Numbered from the stretch's first letter, positions 8,265 to 18,019 are shown. The stretch: DNA of 64,000 bases from Amycolatopsis sp. 2-15 (GCF_030285625.1 NZ_CP127294.1:3110001-3174000), one strand, 5' to 3'. Program-made: numbers and translations. The notes: generated by a model from the sequence alone, not told the origin.

Positions 8265-8975
8265 ATGATGAAGTTCGTGAAACCTCGGGTGCTGGTGGTC
8301 GACGACGAGCCGGGCGTGCTCAAGGCGCTGCAACGCGGCCTGCGCGCGGAGGACATGGACGTGGTCACGGCGGCCGACGGCCCGTCCGGGCTGCGGCTGG
8401 CGCGCACCGGCGCGTTCGACGTGGTGCTGCTCGACATCATGCTGCCCGGCCTGTCCGGCTACCGCGTGCTGCAGCAGCTGCGCGCGGAGAACGTGACGAC
8501 GCCGGTGCTGCTCGTGTCCGCCAAGGACGGGGAGATCGACCAGGCCGACGGGCTCGACCTCGGCGCCGACGGTTACCTCGTGAAGCCGTTCTCCTTCGTC
8601 GTGCTGGTCGCGCAGGTGCGCGCGGTGCTGCGGCGCGCCGGGCCCGACGCTTCGCGCGGCACGCTGCGGCTCGGCGCGCTGGAGGTGGACCGTGCGCTGC
8701 GGCAGGTGCGCTGGGACGGCACCGAGGTGCCGCTGTCGCCGCGCGAGTTCGGGCTGCTGGAGGTGCTCGTGAGCCGCGCCGGCACCGTCGTCACGAAGGA
8801 CGAGCTGCTGCGTGCGGTCTGGGGCGAGGAACAAGCCGTGACGCGCAACCTCGTGGAGGTCTACGTCGGCTACGTGCGGCGCAAGCTCGACGCGGTTGGC
8901 GCCGGCGCGCTGCTGCGGACCGTGCGCGGCCACGGTTACCTCGCGTCCGACGCGCAGCTGGACGAGGTCATGTGA
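8265..8975 (+). CDS. OmpR-family response regulator
   Basis: 236 residues. Receiver domain with acidic pair DDEP (13-16), phosphoacceptor Asp57 in VVLLDIMLPG and Lys107 in YLVKPF; Ser85 replaces the common Thr. The C-terminal half is a winged helix with LSPREFGLLEVL and TVRGHGYLAS. ATGs at 8265 and 8268 are both possible. The stop overlaps the kinase start by four bases (ATGTGA). It is divergent from the LolA-like/ABC exporter operon over a 146-base gap, which makes that operon the natural target, by analogy with other exporter-linked systems. That link is inferred. Confidence 0.9.
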   Translation: MMKFVKPRVLVVDDEPGVLKALQRGLRAEDMDVVTAADGPSGLRLARTGAFDVVLLDIMLPGLSGYRVLQQLRAENVTTPVLLVSAKDGEIDQADGLDLGADGYLVKPFSFVVLVAQVRAVLRRAGPDASRGTLRLGALEVDRALRQVRWDGTEVPLSPREFGLLEVLVSRAGTVVTKDELLRAVWGEEQAVTRNLVEVYVGYVRRKLDAVGAGALLRTVRGHGYLASDAQLDEVM

Positions 8976-10303
8976 TCGGCACACCGTCCTGGTGGCGGGG
9001 CCGGTCGCTGCAGGTCCGGATCACGGTGCTGGCCACCACGATCACGCTCGCCTGCCTGCTCAGCCTCGCCACGCTCGCCGCCAGCCGGCTCGAACCGCTG
9101 CTCGTCGATTCCGTGGACCACGAGCTCATGGCCGCGCTCGGACCCGCGTCGGCCTCGGTCGCGGTGGGCCGGCCGCCGGCGGGCGCCGACCCGGTTTCGG
9201 TGCGCGTGCTGGACATTTCAGGCGCGCCGGTCGACGGTCAGCCCCGCCCGCCGTTGAGCGGCGACGCGATCGGGCAGCTCAAGGCGGGCGTGCCCGTGCG
9301 GACGGACGGCGACCGCTGGCGGGGCCAGGTCGTGAGCGCGCCGGACGGCAGCCAGCGGCTGGTCGTCGCGGGCGCGGGCCTCGTCGGGTTCGCGGCGGCC
9401 GTGCATTCCGGTGGGTTGTGGCTGGTGATCGTCGCGCTGGTCGGCGCGGTGGTGGCGGGGCTCGCAACGTGGCTCGTGGTGCGCTTCGCGCTGCGGCCGG
9501 TGGCCCGGATGCGGGGCTTGGTGCGCTCGTTGCCGCCGCGGTCGCGGCTGCCGCTGCCGACGTCGCACGACGAGCTGCGTGCGCTGGCGGAGGAGTTCAA
9601 CGCGTTGCTCGCCCGGCAGGAAGAGGTGAGCAGCCGGCTTCGCCGCTTCACCGGCGACGCGGCGCACGAGCTGCGTTCGCCCGTCGCGTCGATCCGGGTG
9701 CAGGCCGAGGTCGCCGTGGCGAACCCGGACCCGGAGCTGGCGCAGGAGACGCTCACGGACATCCTCGCCGAGGCCGAACGGCTGTCCGCGCTGCTCGACG
9801 GACTGCTGTCGCTCGCCCGGTCCGACGCCGGCGAGGTGCCGCCCGCCGAACCGGTGGAGCTGGTCACGCAGGTTCGCGCGGCCGTACGCCGGCTGCCGGC
9901 GGGCGCGCCCGAGGCGCGGGTGAGCGCCGCCGTCACGCAGGCGTGGGCGCTCGCGACGCACTCGGAGGTGGAGCTGGTGCTCGACAACCTCCTGCGCAAC
10001 GCCTGCCGCTACGCCCGCGGCCAGATCGTGGTGTCCGTGCTCGCCTCGCGCTCCGACGTGCGCGTGGTGGTGGACGACGACGGCCCCGGTATCGCGCCCG
10101 AGCACCGCGCCAAGGTGTTCGACCGCTTCTACCGCGTGGCCGACGACCGCGCGCGTTCGTCCGGCGGAACCGGCCTGGGCCTGGCGATGGTCGCCGAAGC
10201 CGTGCGCCGGCGGGGCGGGCGTGTGCGCGTGGGGGAGTCGCCGGACGGGGGTGCGCGCTTCGAGGTCAAGTGGCGCGCGGATCGGGCCGCGGCAACCGGG
10301 TGA
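8972..10303 (+). CDS. sensor histidine kinase partnering the adjacent response regulator
   Basis: 443 residues from GTG 8972. One membrane helix near residues 14-37, an extracytoplasmic domain of about 100 residues, and a second helix near 147-172 lead to a HAMP region (RFALRPVARMRGLVRSL). Then come the phosphoacceptor box FTGDAAHELRSPVASIR, N-box LDNLLRNACRYA, G1 DDDGPGIAPEH and G2 GGTGLGLAMV, all intact. It should autophosphorylate on the H-box His and pass phosphate to the upstream regulator. The signal is unknown; the short outside domain lacks a recognisable ligand fold. Confidence 0.9.
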   Translation: MIGTPSWWRGRSLQVRITVLATTITLACLLSLATLAASRLEPLLVDSVDHELMAALGPASASVAVGRPPAGADPVSVRVLDISGAPVDGQPRPPLSGDAIGQLKAGVPVRTDGDRWRGQVVSAPDGSQRLVVAGAGLVGFAAAVHSGGLWLVIVALVGAVVAGLATWLVVRFALRPVARMRGLVRSLPPRSRLPLPTSHDELRALAEEFNALLARQEEVSSRLRRFTGDAAHELRSPVASIRVQAEVAVANPDPELAQETLTDILAEAERLSALLDGLLSLARSDAGEVPPAEPVELVTQVRAAVRRLPAGAPEARVSAAVTQAWALATHSEVELVLDNLLRNACRYARGQIVVSVLASRSDVRVVVDDDGPGIAPEHRAKVFDRFYRVADDRARSSGGTGLGLAMVAEAVRRRGGRVRVGESPDGGARFEVKWRADRAAATG

Positions 10304-10308
10304 ACGCC

Positions 10309-10719
10309 ATGCGGGACACTGGGCCGATGGACGGGGTCATCGTCGGGGCGGCGCTGGTGCGCGACGGGAAGTTGCTCACCCAGCAGCGGGCGTGGCCGCC
10401 GCACCACGCGGGACAGTGGGAGCTGCCGGGCGGACGCGTCGAAGAGGGCGAGACCGACTCGTACGCGCTGGCCCGTGAGTGCCAGGAGGAGCTCGACGTC
10501 GCCGTCACGGTGGGCGGGCGCGTCGGTGACGAGGTGCCGTTGCCGGGCGGGAAGGTGCTGCGCGTGTACTCCGCCGCGTTGATCTCCCCGGGCGACGAGC
10601 CGCGCGCGGTCGAGCACACGGCTTTGCGCTGGGTCGGGCCGGACGAGCTCGACGACGTGGACTGGCTGCCGGCGGATCGCGGCTTGATCCCGGCGTTGCG
10701 TGCGTTGCTGATCAGCTGA
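10309..10719 (+). CDS. Nudix hydrolase, MutT-like
   Basis: 136 residues from ATG 10309 (ATG 10327 and GTG 10300 are alternatives). The Nudix box is GGRVEEGETDSYALARECQEELDV; the catalytic REx2EE core is complete and only the last Gly is Asp. The N-terminal strand VIVGAALVRDGKLLTQQR and the following WELPGG match 8-oxo-dGTP diphosphatases. The likely role is sanitising oxidised nucleoside triphosphates, but Nudix substrates cannot be fixed from sequence. It begins six bases after the kinase and may be read through from that operon. Confidence 0.82.
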   Translation: MRDTGPMDGVIVGAALVRDGKLLTQQRAWPPHHAGQWELPGGRVEEGETDSYALARECQEELDVAVTVGGRVGDEVPLPGGKVLRVYSAALISPGDEPRAVEHTALRWVGPDELDDVDWLPADRGLIPALRALLIS

Positions 10720-10736
10720 CGCTCACCCGCGGCAGG

Positions 10737-10773
10737 GGGCGGGTTTCCCTTGCTCGCCAAGGAAAACCCGCCC
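10737..10773. terminator. bidirectional terminator between the Nudix gene and trpS
   Basis: GGGCGGGTTTCCCTTG (10737-10752) pairs with CAAGGAAAACCCGCCC (10758-10773) with one mismatch and a five-base loop. It sits exactly between two convergent genes. Confidence 0.75.
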
Positions 10774-10780
10774 GCGCTCT

Positions 10781-11746
10781 TCAGCCGGCGCCGATCAGGC
10801 GCAGCGCCGAGGACAGCCGGTGGTCGCCGCGTTCGGCGGCGCGGATGGCGCCGGCCTTGCGGACGCGTTCGAGCTCCGCGGTGTCGGCGAGCAGGGCCAT
10901 CGTGCGTTCGCGCACCGGGCGCAGCTCCTCGATCACGGCGTCGGCGACCGCGTCCTTGAGCACGCCGTAGGACGGGTACTCGTCGGCCAGCTCGTTCGGG
11001 TCGCGGCCGGTGCAGGCGGCGAGGAGGTCCAGCAGGTTCGAGATGCCCGGCCGGCTCTCCGGGGCGTACGCGGGCACGGACCCGCCGTCGGTGCGCGCGC
11101 GGCGGATCTTGCGGCGCACCTGGTCCGGCTCGTCGAGTACGAAGACCACGCCCGCGGCGTCGTGCGCCGACTTGGACATCTTGCGCGTCGGCTCGGCCAG
11201 GTCCTTCACCCGCGCGCCGGTGGGCGGCAGCACCGCCCGTGGCACGGTGAACACGTCGCCGTAGGTGGAGTTGAACCGCCTGGCCAGTGTGCGGGCGAGC
11301 TCCACGTGCTGGCTCTGGTCCTCGCCGACCGGCACGTCGGACGCGCCCTGCAGCAGGATGTCCGCGGCCATCAGCACGGGATAGGTGAGCAGGCTCAGCC
11401 GCACGCCGGCCTGGCCTTTCGCCTTCTCCTTGAACTGGATCATGCGCGCGGCCTCGCCGTAGGAGCAGGTGCACTCGAGGATCCAGGTCAGCGCGCCCAG
11501 CTCCTTCGCGATGTCCGACTGCACGAACACGCGCTCGGGGTCCACCCCGGTCGCCACCATCACCGCCAGCTGTTCCGTGGCGAGGGCGCGCAGCTTCGCG
11601 GGGTTGTGCGCGGTGGTCATCGCGTGCAGGTCGGAGACGAAAAACAGGTCGTCGGGCTCACTGTCGGACGCGAAGCGGCGCAGCGCGCCCAGATGGTTGC
11701 CGAGGTGCACGTGCCCGGACGGGGTGATGCCGGATAACTGGACCAC
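10781..11746 (-). CDS. trpS: tryptophan--tRNA ligase
   Basis: 321 residues from GTG 11746, preceded by AGGAGAGGAA; the longer upstream reading runs through a terminator and is not used. Class I synthetase motifs are clear: the HIGH-like PSGHVHLGNHLG (near residues 9-20) and KMSKS in RKMSKSAHD. It charges tRNA-Trp. Expression appears to be controlled by an attenuator: a 19-residue leader with two Trp codons and a terminator hairpin lie directly upstream. Codon 4 is TTA, the rare leucine codon read by the bldA tRNA in streptomycetes. Both point to a conditional, perhaps auxiliary, enzyme; auxiliary TrpRS proteins in Streptomyces can confer indolmycin resistance. Confidence 0.93.
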   Translation of the reverse strand: MVQLSGITPSGHVHLGNHLGALRRFASDSEPDDLFFVSDLHAMTTAHNPAKLRALATEQLAVMVATGVDPERVFVQSDIAKELGALTWILECTCSYGEAARMIQFKEKAKGQAGVRLSLLTYPVLMAADILLQGASDVPVGEDQSQHVELARTLARRFNSTYGDVFTVPRAVLPPTGARVKDLAEPTRKMSKSAHDAAGVVFVLDEPDQVRRKIRRARTDGGSVPAYAPESRPGISNLLDLLAACTGRDPNELADEYPSYGVLKDAVADAVIEELRPVRERTMALLADTAELERVRKAGAIRAAERGDHRLSSALRLIGAG

Positions 11747-11789
11747 TGGGGTTCCTCTCCTGGGTGTGTGCCCCGGGAGGAGACCCGCC

Positions 11790-11824
11790 TGAAAAGCGAG
11801 AAGGCCGCCCACCGGGGCGGCCTT
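11790..11824 (-). terminator. attenuator terminator hairpin in the trpS leader
   Basis: On the minus strand AAGGCCGCCC and GGGCGGCCTT form a perfect 10-bp stem (11801-11810 with 11815-11824) around a four-base loop, followed by CTCGCTTTTC. It lies between the leader peptide stop and the trpS start. Its 5' arm can instead pair with the 3' arm of the upstream hairpin at 11851-11868, giving the classical choice between termination and antitermination. Confidence 0.8.
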
Positions 11825-11833
11825 CGCTGGAGT

Positions 11834-11893
11834 TCAGCGCAGAGCAACGGGGCCGCCGGAGGGCGGCCACCACTGGGTGCTGTGCGAGAACAT
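11834..11893 (-). CDS. trpS leader peptide with tandem Trp codons
   Basis: ATG at 11893 and TGA at 11834-11836 encode MFSHSTQWWPPSGGPVALR, 19 residues with two adjacent Trp codons (11867-11872). The Trp codons sit at the foot of a perfect hairpin (GGCCGCC at 11862-11868 and GGCGGCC at 11851-11857 on the transcript). A ribosome stalled there for lack of charged tRNA-Trp would occupy the 5' arm and free the 3' arm to pair with the terminator's 5' arm. This is the layout of ribosome-mediated trp attenuators, including the one described for an auxiliary trpS in Streptomyces coelicolor. Confidence 0.78.
   Translation of the reverse strand: MFSHSTQWWPPSGGPVALR
11851..11868 (-). promoter_or_regulatory. 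pause / anti-antiterminator hairpin of the trpS attenuator
   Basis: Seven-bp perfect stem with a four-base loop inside the leader peptide gene. Its 3' arm GGCGGCC is complementary to the 5' arm of the terminator (GGCCGCC within 11801-11810), so the two hairpins and the antiterminator are mutually exclusive. Confidence 0.7.
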
Positions 11894-11953
11894 GGTGAAC
11901 ACCTTAGAACACTTGCGCGTGCTTGTGCGCGGAACCGGGTTTACGGTCAAGAC

Positions 11954-12253
11954 ATGTTCGTCGTCTTGCTCACCTACACCGCGCCCATCGAGGAGATCGA
12001 CCTGGCGCTGCCGGACCACGCCGAGTGGCTCGGCAAGCAGTACGACCACGGTCATTTCCTGGCCTCCGGCCGCCAGAACCCGCGTACGGGCGGCGTGATC
12101 ATCACGCGCCCGATGGCGCGCGGGAAGCTCGACGCCATCCTGGCCACGGACCCCTTCGCGACGCAGCACCTCGCGCAATACCAGGTGATCGAGTTCTCAC
12201 CGACGAAGACGGCACCCGAGTTGCGCCTGGTCAACGAGGCCGTGGCGCACTGA
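11954..12253 (+). CDS. YciI family protein
   Basis: 99 residues from ATG 11954. The YciI/DGPF-type dimeric alpha-beta barrel is recognisable from MFVVLLTYTAPIEEIDLALP, the conserved HAEWL, the GHFLASGRQNPRTGGVII strand pair and the final DPFATQHLAQYQVIEF. Members bind small molecules and resemble chlorohydroquinone- or muconolactone-processing proteins, but the cellular role is unknown. It is divergent from trpS and shares a 60-base promoter region with the trpS leader. It ends one base before a convergent hypothetical gene. Confidence 0.8.
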   Translation: MFVVLLTYTAPIEEIDLALPDHAEWLGKQYDHGHFLASGRQNPRTGGVIITRPMARGKLDAILATDPFATQHLAQYQVIEFSPTKTAPELRLVNEAVAH

Positions 12254-12463
12254 TCAGGGCACGATCGCCACGGCGAGCCAGCCTGAAACGGGGTGGCAGT
12301 GCCGGGTGGTCCAGCCGGAGGTCGCGAGGAGAGCGGTGAGGCGGGACTGGAGGACCGACGATGTGAGCCGGTCGTCCACGTCCCACTTCGAGACGTCTGT
12401 CACCAGCGAATACGTGCGCGCGTCCGGGTCGTCAGACGGCCACTGGAACGTGAGAACGATCAC
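12254..12463 (-). CDS. hypothetical protein, possibly the tail of the adjacent decayed gene
   Basis: From a GTG at 12463 this encodes 69 residues (start VIVLTFQWPSDDPDARTYS, end GWLAVAIVP). There is no good Shine-Dalgarno. The frame is open and coding-like upstream of the GTG to the TGA at 12548-12550 (residues such as HQGWSRTRFLEATATGK), so the GTG may not be the real start. It could be the last part of a larger protein that includes the frameshifted gene at 12548-13130. No family recognised; the Trp/His-containing C-terminus suggests a small secreted or cytoplasmic domain. Confidence 0.4.
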   Translation of the reverse strand: MIVLTFQWPSDDPDARTYSLVTDVSKWDVDDRLTSSVLQSRLTALLATSGWTTRHCHPVSGWLAVAIVP

Positions 12464-12547
12464 TTTTCCGGTCGCGGTGGCCTCCAGGAACCGGGTGCGG
12501 CTCCAACCCTGGTGATCAGTGGCGACCGGACCGCTCTCGCCCGCCGG

Positions 12548-13130
12548 TCAGTACGGAACCCGGTACCGGCCCTCGTAGCGCGGATCGATAGCCGGTTCGC
12601 CGCCCGGAACGGCTTCCGTGCCGCCGCCTCCCGGGGATTCCGAAGGTCGGCCCAGTCTTCATTGACGTAGGCGACCGCGGCCCGGGTTTCTTTTTCGTCC
12701 ACCGGTCGACGGTAAACCGGTTCGCCTTAATGATCAAACGGTGGGGGAAGCGGCGGGCAATGGTTTTCGATCGGGCCGTTCTGCCCGCCGCCGCGACAGT
12801 ACGCCGTGACGATTCCGAGTGCGAACTCGTCGGGCGCCGCTTGCGATGGCGACCGGTCCTCGAAGAACCGAGGCTGACGAGGCTGTTGCCGGCAACCTTG
12901 AACGTCATGCCGTAGACGAAGCGGTTGCCACTCTGCTGGATTCCCGCGGTGTCCTGGATCAGTAGCTCGGCCTGGTGCTCGGTCACCCCGTGGTCGAAGT
13001 GGTCGACCCATTGCCCGCCGGTGGCGTCGCGCGGCTCCGTCGCGCCCGCGGGTGTGGCGCTCACAACGCCCGTGCCGGCCACGATACCTGCGATACACGC
13101 CAATGCCTTGACGATTCGACCGGAATGCAT
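12548..13130 (-). pseudogene. decayed secreted-protein gene (two frameshifts, one in-frame stop)
   Basis: The gene starts well: GGGGAGGG then ATG at 13130, and a signal peptide (MHSGRIVKALACIAGIVAG ... ATPAGA). The frame reads sensibly to NSLVSLG, then coding sense moves to another frame (FFEDRSPSQAAPDEFALGIV ... PPPFDH), which hits TAA at 12727-12729. The same frame resumes after the stop (VDEKETRAAVAYVNEDWADL), and sense then passes to the third frame (GGTEAVPGGEPAIDPRYEG ... YRVPY, stop at 12548). The first shift fits one lost base near 12868. No known domain. True decay and assembly indels cannot be told apart here. Confidence 0.6.
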
Positions 13131-13230
13131 TTTCCCTCCCCGGAAAGCGCATCAGTCGATGTGTTGTCCACTGTAGAAGCCGGGATGGGCAAGATCGGTG
13201 AAAACAACTGGAAGTGTCGGCAGGAAACGC

Positions 13231-13398
13231 TCAAGCCGCTTTCGCGAGATCCGTTTTCGCCTTCTTCAGCGCGAGCACCGGGCACTTCTTGCACCGGGAG
13301 GACGACCGGCAGCACTTCTTCTTCACCTTGCCGGCCTTCATCAGCTTGCGGACGACCGCGGCGGGGGTGTCCGGCTGCTTCTTGTCCTTTTTGCCCAT
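13231..13398 (-). CDS. small Cys/Lys-rich protein, probably iron-regulated
   Basis: 55 residues from ATG 13398, with GGGAG upstream. It is very basic (MGKKDKKQPDTP start, KKAKTDLAKAA end) and has a compact four-Cys motif, KKKCCRSSSRCKKCPVLALK, which looks like a metal site. No signal peptide or membrane helix. Function unknown. An IdeR/DtxR-type iron box sits about 45 bases upstream of the start (13442-13460), so it is probably derepressed when iron is scarce. It is the only gene reading away from that box on the minus strand; typA lies on the other side. Confidence 0.7.
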   Translation of the reverse strand: MGKKDKKQPDTPAAVVRKLMKAGKVKKKCCRSSSRCKKCPVLALKKAKTDLAKAA

Positions 13399-13441
13399 GG
13401 TGGGCTCCCATGTCCTCGGCGGCACTTCCTGACAGTTCAGG

Positions 13442-13460
13442 TTAGGTGAGCCTAACCGAT
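13442..13460 (-). promoter_or_regulatory. IdeR/DtxR-type iron box
   Basis: Read on the minus strand the 19-mer ATCGGTTAGGCTCACCTAA matches the consensus TTAGGTTAGSCTAACCTAA at about 16 of 19 positions. The position just upstream of the Cys/Lys-rich gene is right for a repressor site. It could also act on the plus strand towards typA, but that start is 170 bases away. Confidence 0.75.
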
Positions 13461-13629
13461 GATGGGGCGTGGCGGTCCTCACACTTCGGCAACGGGTATC
13501 CTTATGAAGTCCGCGTGTGGCCAAAGCCGGTCACGATGCCGGTTGAGGTGGCGAAGCCGTTTCGGTGGAGGCCACCGCTCCGCCCGCGACGCGGCCACCC
13601 ACCCGCCTTTGAAGTTCAGGAGTCTTCGC

Positions 13630-15558
<1,929 letters not shown>

Positions 15559-15568
15559 CGGTTCTTCT

Positions 15569-15609
15569 CGAAGGGCGCCTCTCCCCTCGCCGGGGCGGGG
15601 CGCCCTTCG
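15569..15609 (+). terminator. terminator of typA
   Basis: CGAAGGGCGCC (15569-15579) pairs perfectly with GGCGCCCTTCG (15599-15609); the stem follows the typA stop by ten bases and is followed by GCGTTTC. Confidence 0.7.
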
Positions 15610-15813
15610 GCGTTTCACGGGTGGGTCGCGCGCCGGTCACGATGCCGCGCCGCTGATCACGAACGGGAACCGGGCGGGGTTCCCGCACGTCCACCGGTTG
15701 GCGGTATCCACTCCGGTGTCGGCCGGTCCGGCCGGATGTGGGAATCTCGGTGCCGAGCAGGCTCCGGCGTGGCAGCATGTCGGCTCGGACCGCGGGAAAT
15801 CGGGAGGGTACGC

Positions 15814-17544
15814 GTGCGGATGGGACGCAAGGCGGCGCCGGTGCTGGCGCTCGCGGGGGCGCTCCTCGCCGCGTGCTCGAACACACCACCGCCGCCGGTG
15901 GTGACCGCGGCGCCGACGTCGAGCACCCCGTCGCAGCCCACGGCGTCGCAGATCGTGGTGGGTGTCGACGACGTGGTGGGCGGCTACAACCCCCACACGC
16001 TCGCGGACTCGTCCACGGTCACCTCGGCGCTGTCGCAGCTGCTGCTGCCCTCGGTGTTCCGCCAGTCCGACGACGGCAAGCGCACCCTCGACAAGACGCT
16101 GATGACCTCGGCCGAGGTCGTGTCGCAGGTGCCGTTCACGGTGAAGTACGAGATCCGCCCCGAGGCCTCCTGGTCCGACGGCGCGCCGATCGCCACCGAG
16201 GACTTCACCTACCTCGCCGACGCCATGAAGTCGCAGCCCGGCGTGATCGAGCCCGCCGGCTACCGGCTCATCAGCGACATCGAGTCGCGCGACGGCGGCA
16301 AGGGCGTCGAGGTCACCTTCAGCAAGCCGTATCCGGCCTGGCAGACGTTGTTCGACAACCTGCTCCCGCAGCACCTGCTCAAGGACTCCCCGGGCGGCTG
16401 GCAGGCCGCGCTGGCCACGAGCTTCCCGGCCGTGGCGGGACCGTTCGCGATCAAGACCATCGACACCGCCCGCGGCGAGGTGACGCTGCAGCGCAACGAC
16501 CGCTACTGGGACAAGCCGGCGGCCGTCGACACGCTGATCCTGCGCCGCTCCGACCCGTCGGGCATCGCGACCGCGCTGCGCAGCGGCAACGACCAGTTCT
16601 CCCTCACCCGCACCGACGCCAACGGCCTTCAGCTGCTCAACGACCTCGGCTCCGCCGTGAAGCTCACGACGGTGCCGCGGCCCATGGAGGCCACCGTGCT
16701 GCTGCGGCCCGTGAGCGCGGTGTTGTCGGACAAGCAGGTGCGCCAGGGCGTCGCGGCCCTGCTCGACCGCGGCAAGCTCATCACGGCGGGCGCCATGGGT
16801 GGTCCCGCCGCCGCCCTGAAGGCCGACGCGCAGGTCATCCCGCCCACCGGCGCCGGCTACGCGCCCACCATTCCGGCCGGCCCGCCCGCCGCACCGGACC
16901 TGGCGAAGGCCGAGGGCTACTTCAAGGCCGCCGGCTACACCAAGGAAGCCGGCGTGTGGCGCAAGGGGACCAAGACGTTGTCGCTGGTCATCGCGTCGCC
17001 GGGCGAAGAGGAGCCCTACGCGTCGATCGCGAAGGAGCTCTCCGACGAGCTCATCGCGGGCGGCGTTCAGGTCAACACCATCAAACCCGAGCCGCGCGAC
17101 CTGTTCTCGACGCTGCTCGCCATGCCCGTGCTCAACGGCCAGCAGCAGGCCGGCCCCGACGCCAACGGCAACGTCGGCGTCGACATCGCCGTGGTCCCGC
17201 AGCCCGTCGGCGGCGACCCGGCCACGGTGCTCGCGTCCACTTTCGGCTGCGCCCCCGACCAGGCCACGGCAGACCCGACGAAGCCCGTCGTGCCCGCCAA
17301 CTCGGCCGGCCTGTGCGACGAAAGCCGCCAAGCCTCGATCGACTCGGCCCTCACCGGCTCGACGACCCTGGCGGACGCGCTGAAGACGCTGGAGCCCGAC
17401 CTGTGGTCGGCCAACGTGGTGATCCCGCTGTTCCAGGAGGCCGAGACCCTGGCCGTCGGCAAGGGCATCTCGGGCCTGACGCCGGGGCCGTCGATGCTGG
17501 GCCCGTTCGGCTCCGCGGTGAACTGGACGCGCGGCGCAAGCTGA
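15814..17544 (+). CDS. ABC transporter substrate-binding lipoprotein, family 5 (peptide/nickel type)
   Basis: 576 residues from GTG 15814 with GGGAGG six bases upstream; ATG 15820 is the alternative. Lipobox LLAAC gives Cys21, followed by a Pro/Thr/Ser-rich linker and a family 5 solute-binding domain (EIRPEASWSDGAPIATEDFTY, then NDRYWDKPAAVDTLILR). In place of ordinary anchors late in the family, the C-terminal part is divergent. It probably binds peptides or similar ligands at the outer membrane face. No permease or ATPase gene accompanies it; it converges on the dpp-type operon and might share that transporter. Confidence 0.85.
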   Translation: MRMGRKAAPVLALAGALLAACSNTPPPPVVTAAPTSSTPSQPTASQIVVGVDDVVGGYNPHTLADSSTVTSALSQLLLPSVFRQSDDGKRTLDKTLMTSAEVVSQVPFTVKYEIRPEASWSDGAPIATEDFTYLADAMKSQPGVIEPAGYRLISDIESRDGGKGVEVTFSKPYPAWQTLFDNLLPQHLLKDSPGGWQAALATSFPAVAGPFAIKTIDTARGEVTLQRNDRYWDKPAAVDTLILRRSDPSGIATALRSGNDQFSLTRTDANGLQLLNDLGSAVKLTTVPRPMEATVLLRPVSAVLSDKQVRQGVAALLDRGKLITAGAMGGPAAALKADAQVIPPTGAGYAPTIPAGPPAAPDLAKAEGYFKAAGYTKEAGVWRKGTKTLSLVIASPGEEEPYASIAKELSDELIAGGVQVNTIKPEPRDLFSTLLAMPVLNGQQQAGPDANGNVGVDIAVVPQPVGGDPATVLASTFGCAPDQATADPTKPVVPANSAGLCDESRQASIDSALTGSTTLADALKTLEPDLWSANVVIPLFQEAETLAVGKGISGLTPGPSMLGPFGSAVNWTRGAS

Positions 17545-17566
17545 GCACCGCTCTGAACCGGTGCGG

Positions 17567-18019
17567 TCAGCGCAGCCGATCCGCGATCTGCTGAAGGCCC
17601 TGCCGGATCAGCTGCCCGTACTCGTCGTCGCCGAGCGCGCCGATCGTCGCCTCCGCTTCACGCAGGTGCTCACGGGCTCGGTCGAGGTCGCCCAACTTGC
17701 GGTGGCACTCGGCCAAGTTGAGGTGCAACGACGGAGCCAACGCGGCCGCCGACAGCGCCAATCCGGCCTCCGCCATGCGGGCGTCGGTCAGCAGCCAGGC
17801 GGCTGCCAGCGCGCGCTCGTCCCAGAGCAGCTCCTGCCGAACGTCGTCCTGCACATCGGCCATCGAGTGCGCGAGCGTGCACCGGTGCAGCGGATCGCCT
17901 CGCGTACCACCGATTTCGGCCCAGATTTCGGTGAACACCCGGCGCGCGCCTTCCCGGTCGCCGCTGTGACCGAGCCGCACCGCCTCGCCGATCCGGGTGA
18001 GCGTGGGGTCCATGATCAC
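17567..18019 (-). CDS. tetratricopeptide-repeat protein
   Basis: About 150 residues from GTG 18019, chosen because AAAGGAG is six bases upstream; ATG 18013 lies two codons in. The sequence is all helical with TPR-like spacing: LGHSGDREGARRVFTEIWAE, then DERALAAAWLLTDARMAEAG, then LHLNLAECHRKLGDLDRAREHLREAEA. No signal peptide, so cytoplasmic. Such small TPR proteins mediate protein contacts, but no partner is evident. It lies between the convergent peptide-binding gene and the dpp-type operon, separated from the latter by a strong terminator, and is probably a single-gene transcript. Confidence 0.7.
   Translation of the reverse strand: MIMDPTLTRIGEAVRLGHSGDREGARRVFTEIWAEIGGTRGDPLHRCTLAHSMADVQDDVRQELLWDERALAAAWLLTDARMAEAGLALSAAALAPSLHLNLAECHRKLGDLDRAREHLREAEATIGALGDDEYGQLIRQGLQQIADRLR

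Noticed and set aside
15814..17544. Assigning the family 5 lipoprotein to nickel or a specific peptide
   Set aside because: No permease partner and no ligand-specific residues that I can read; the general name is safer.
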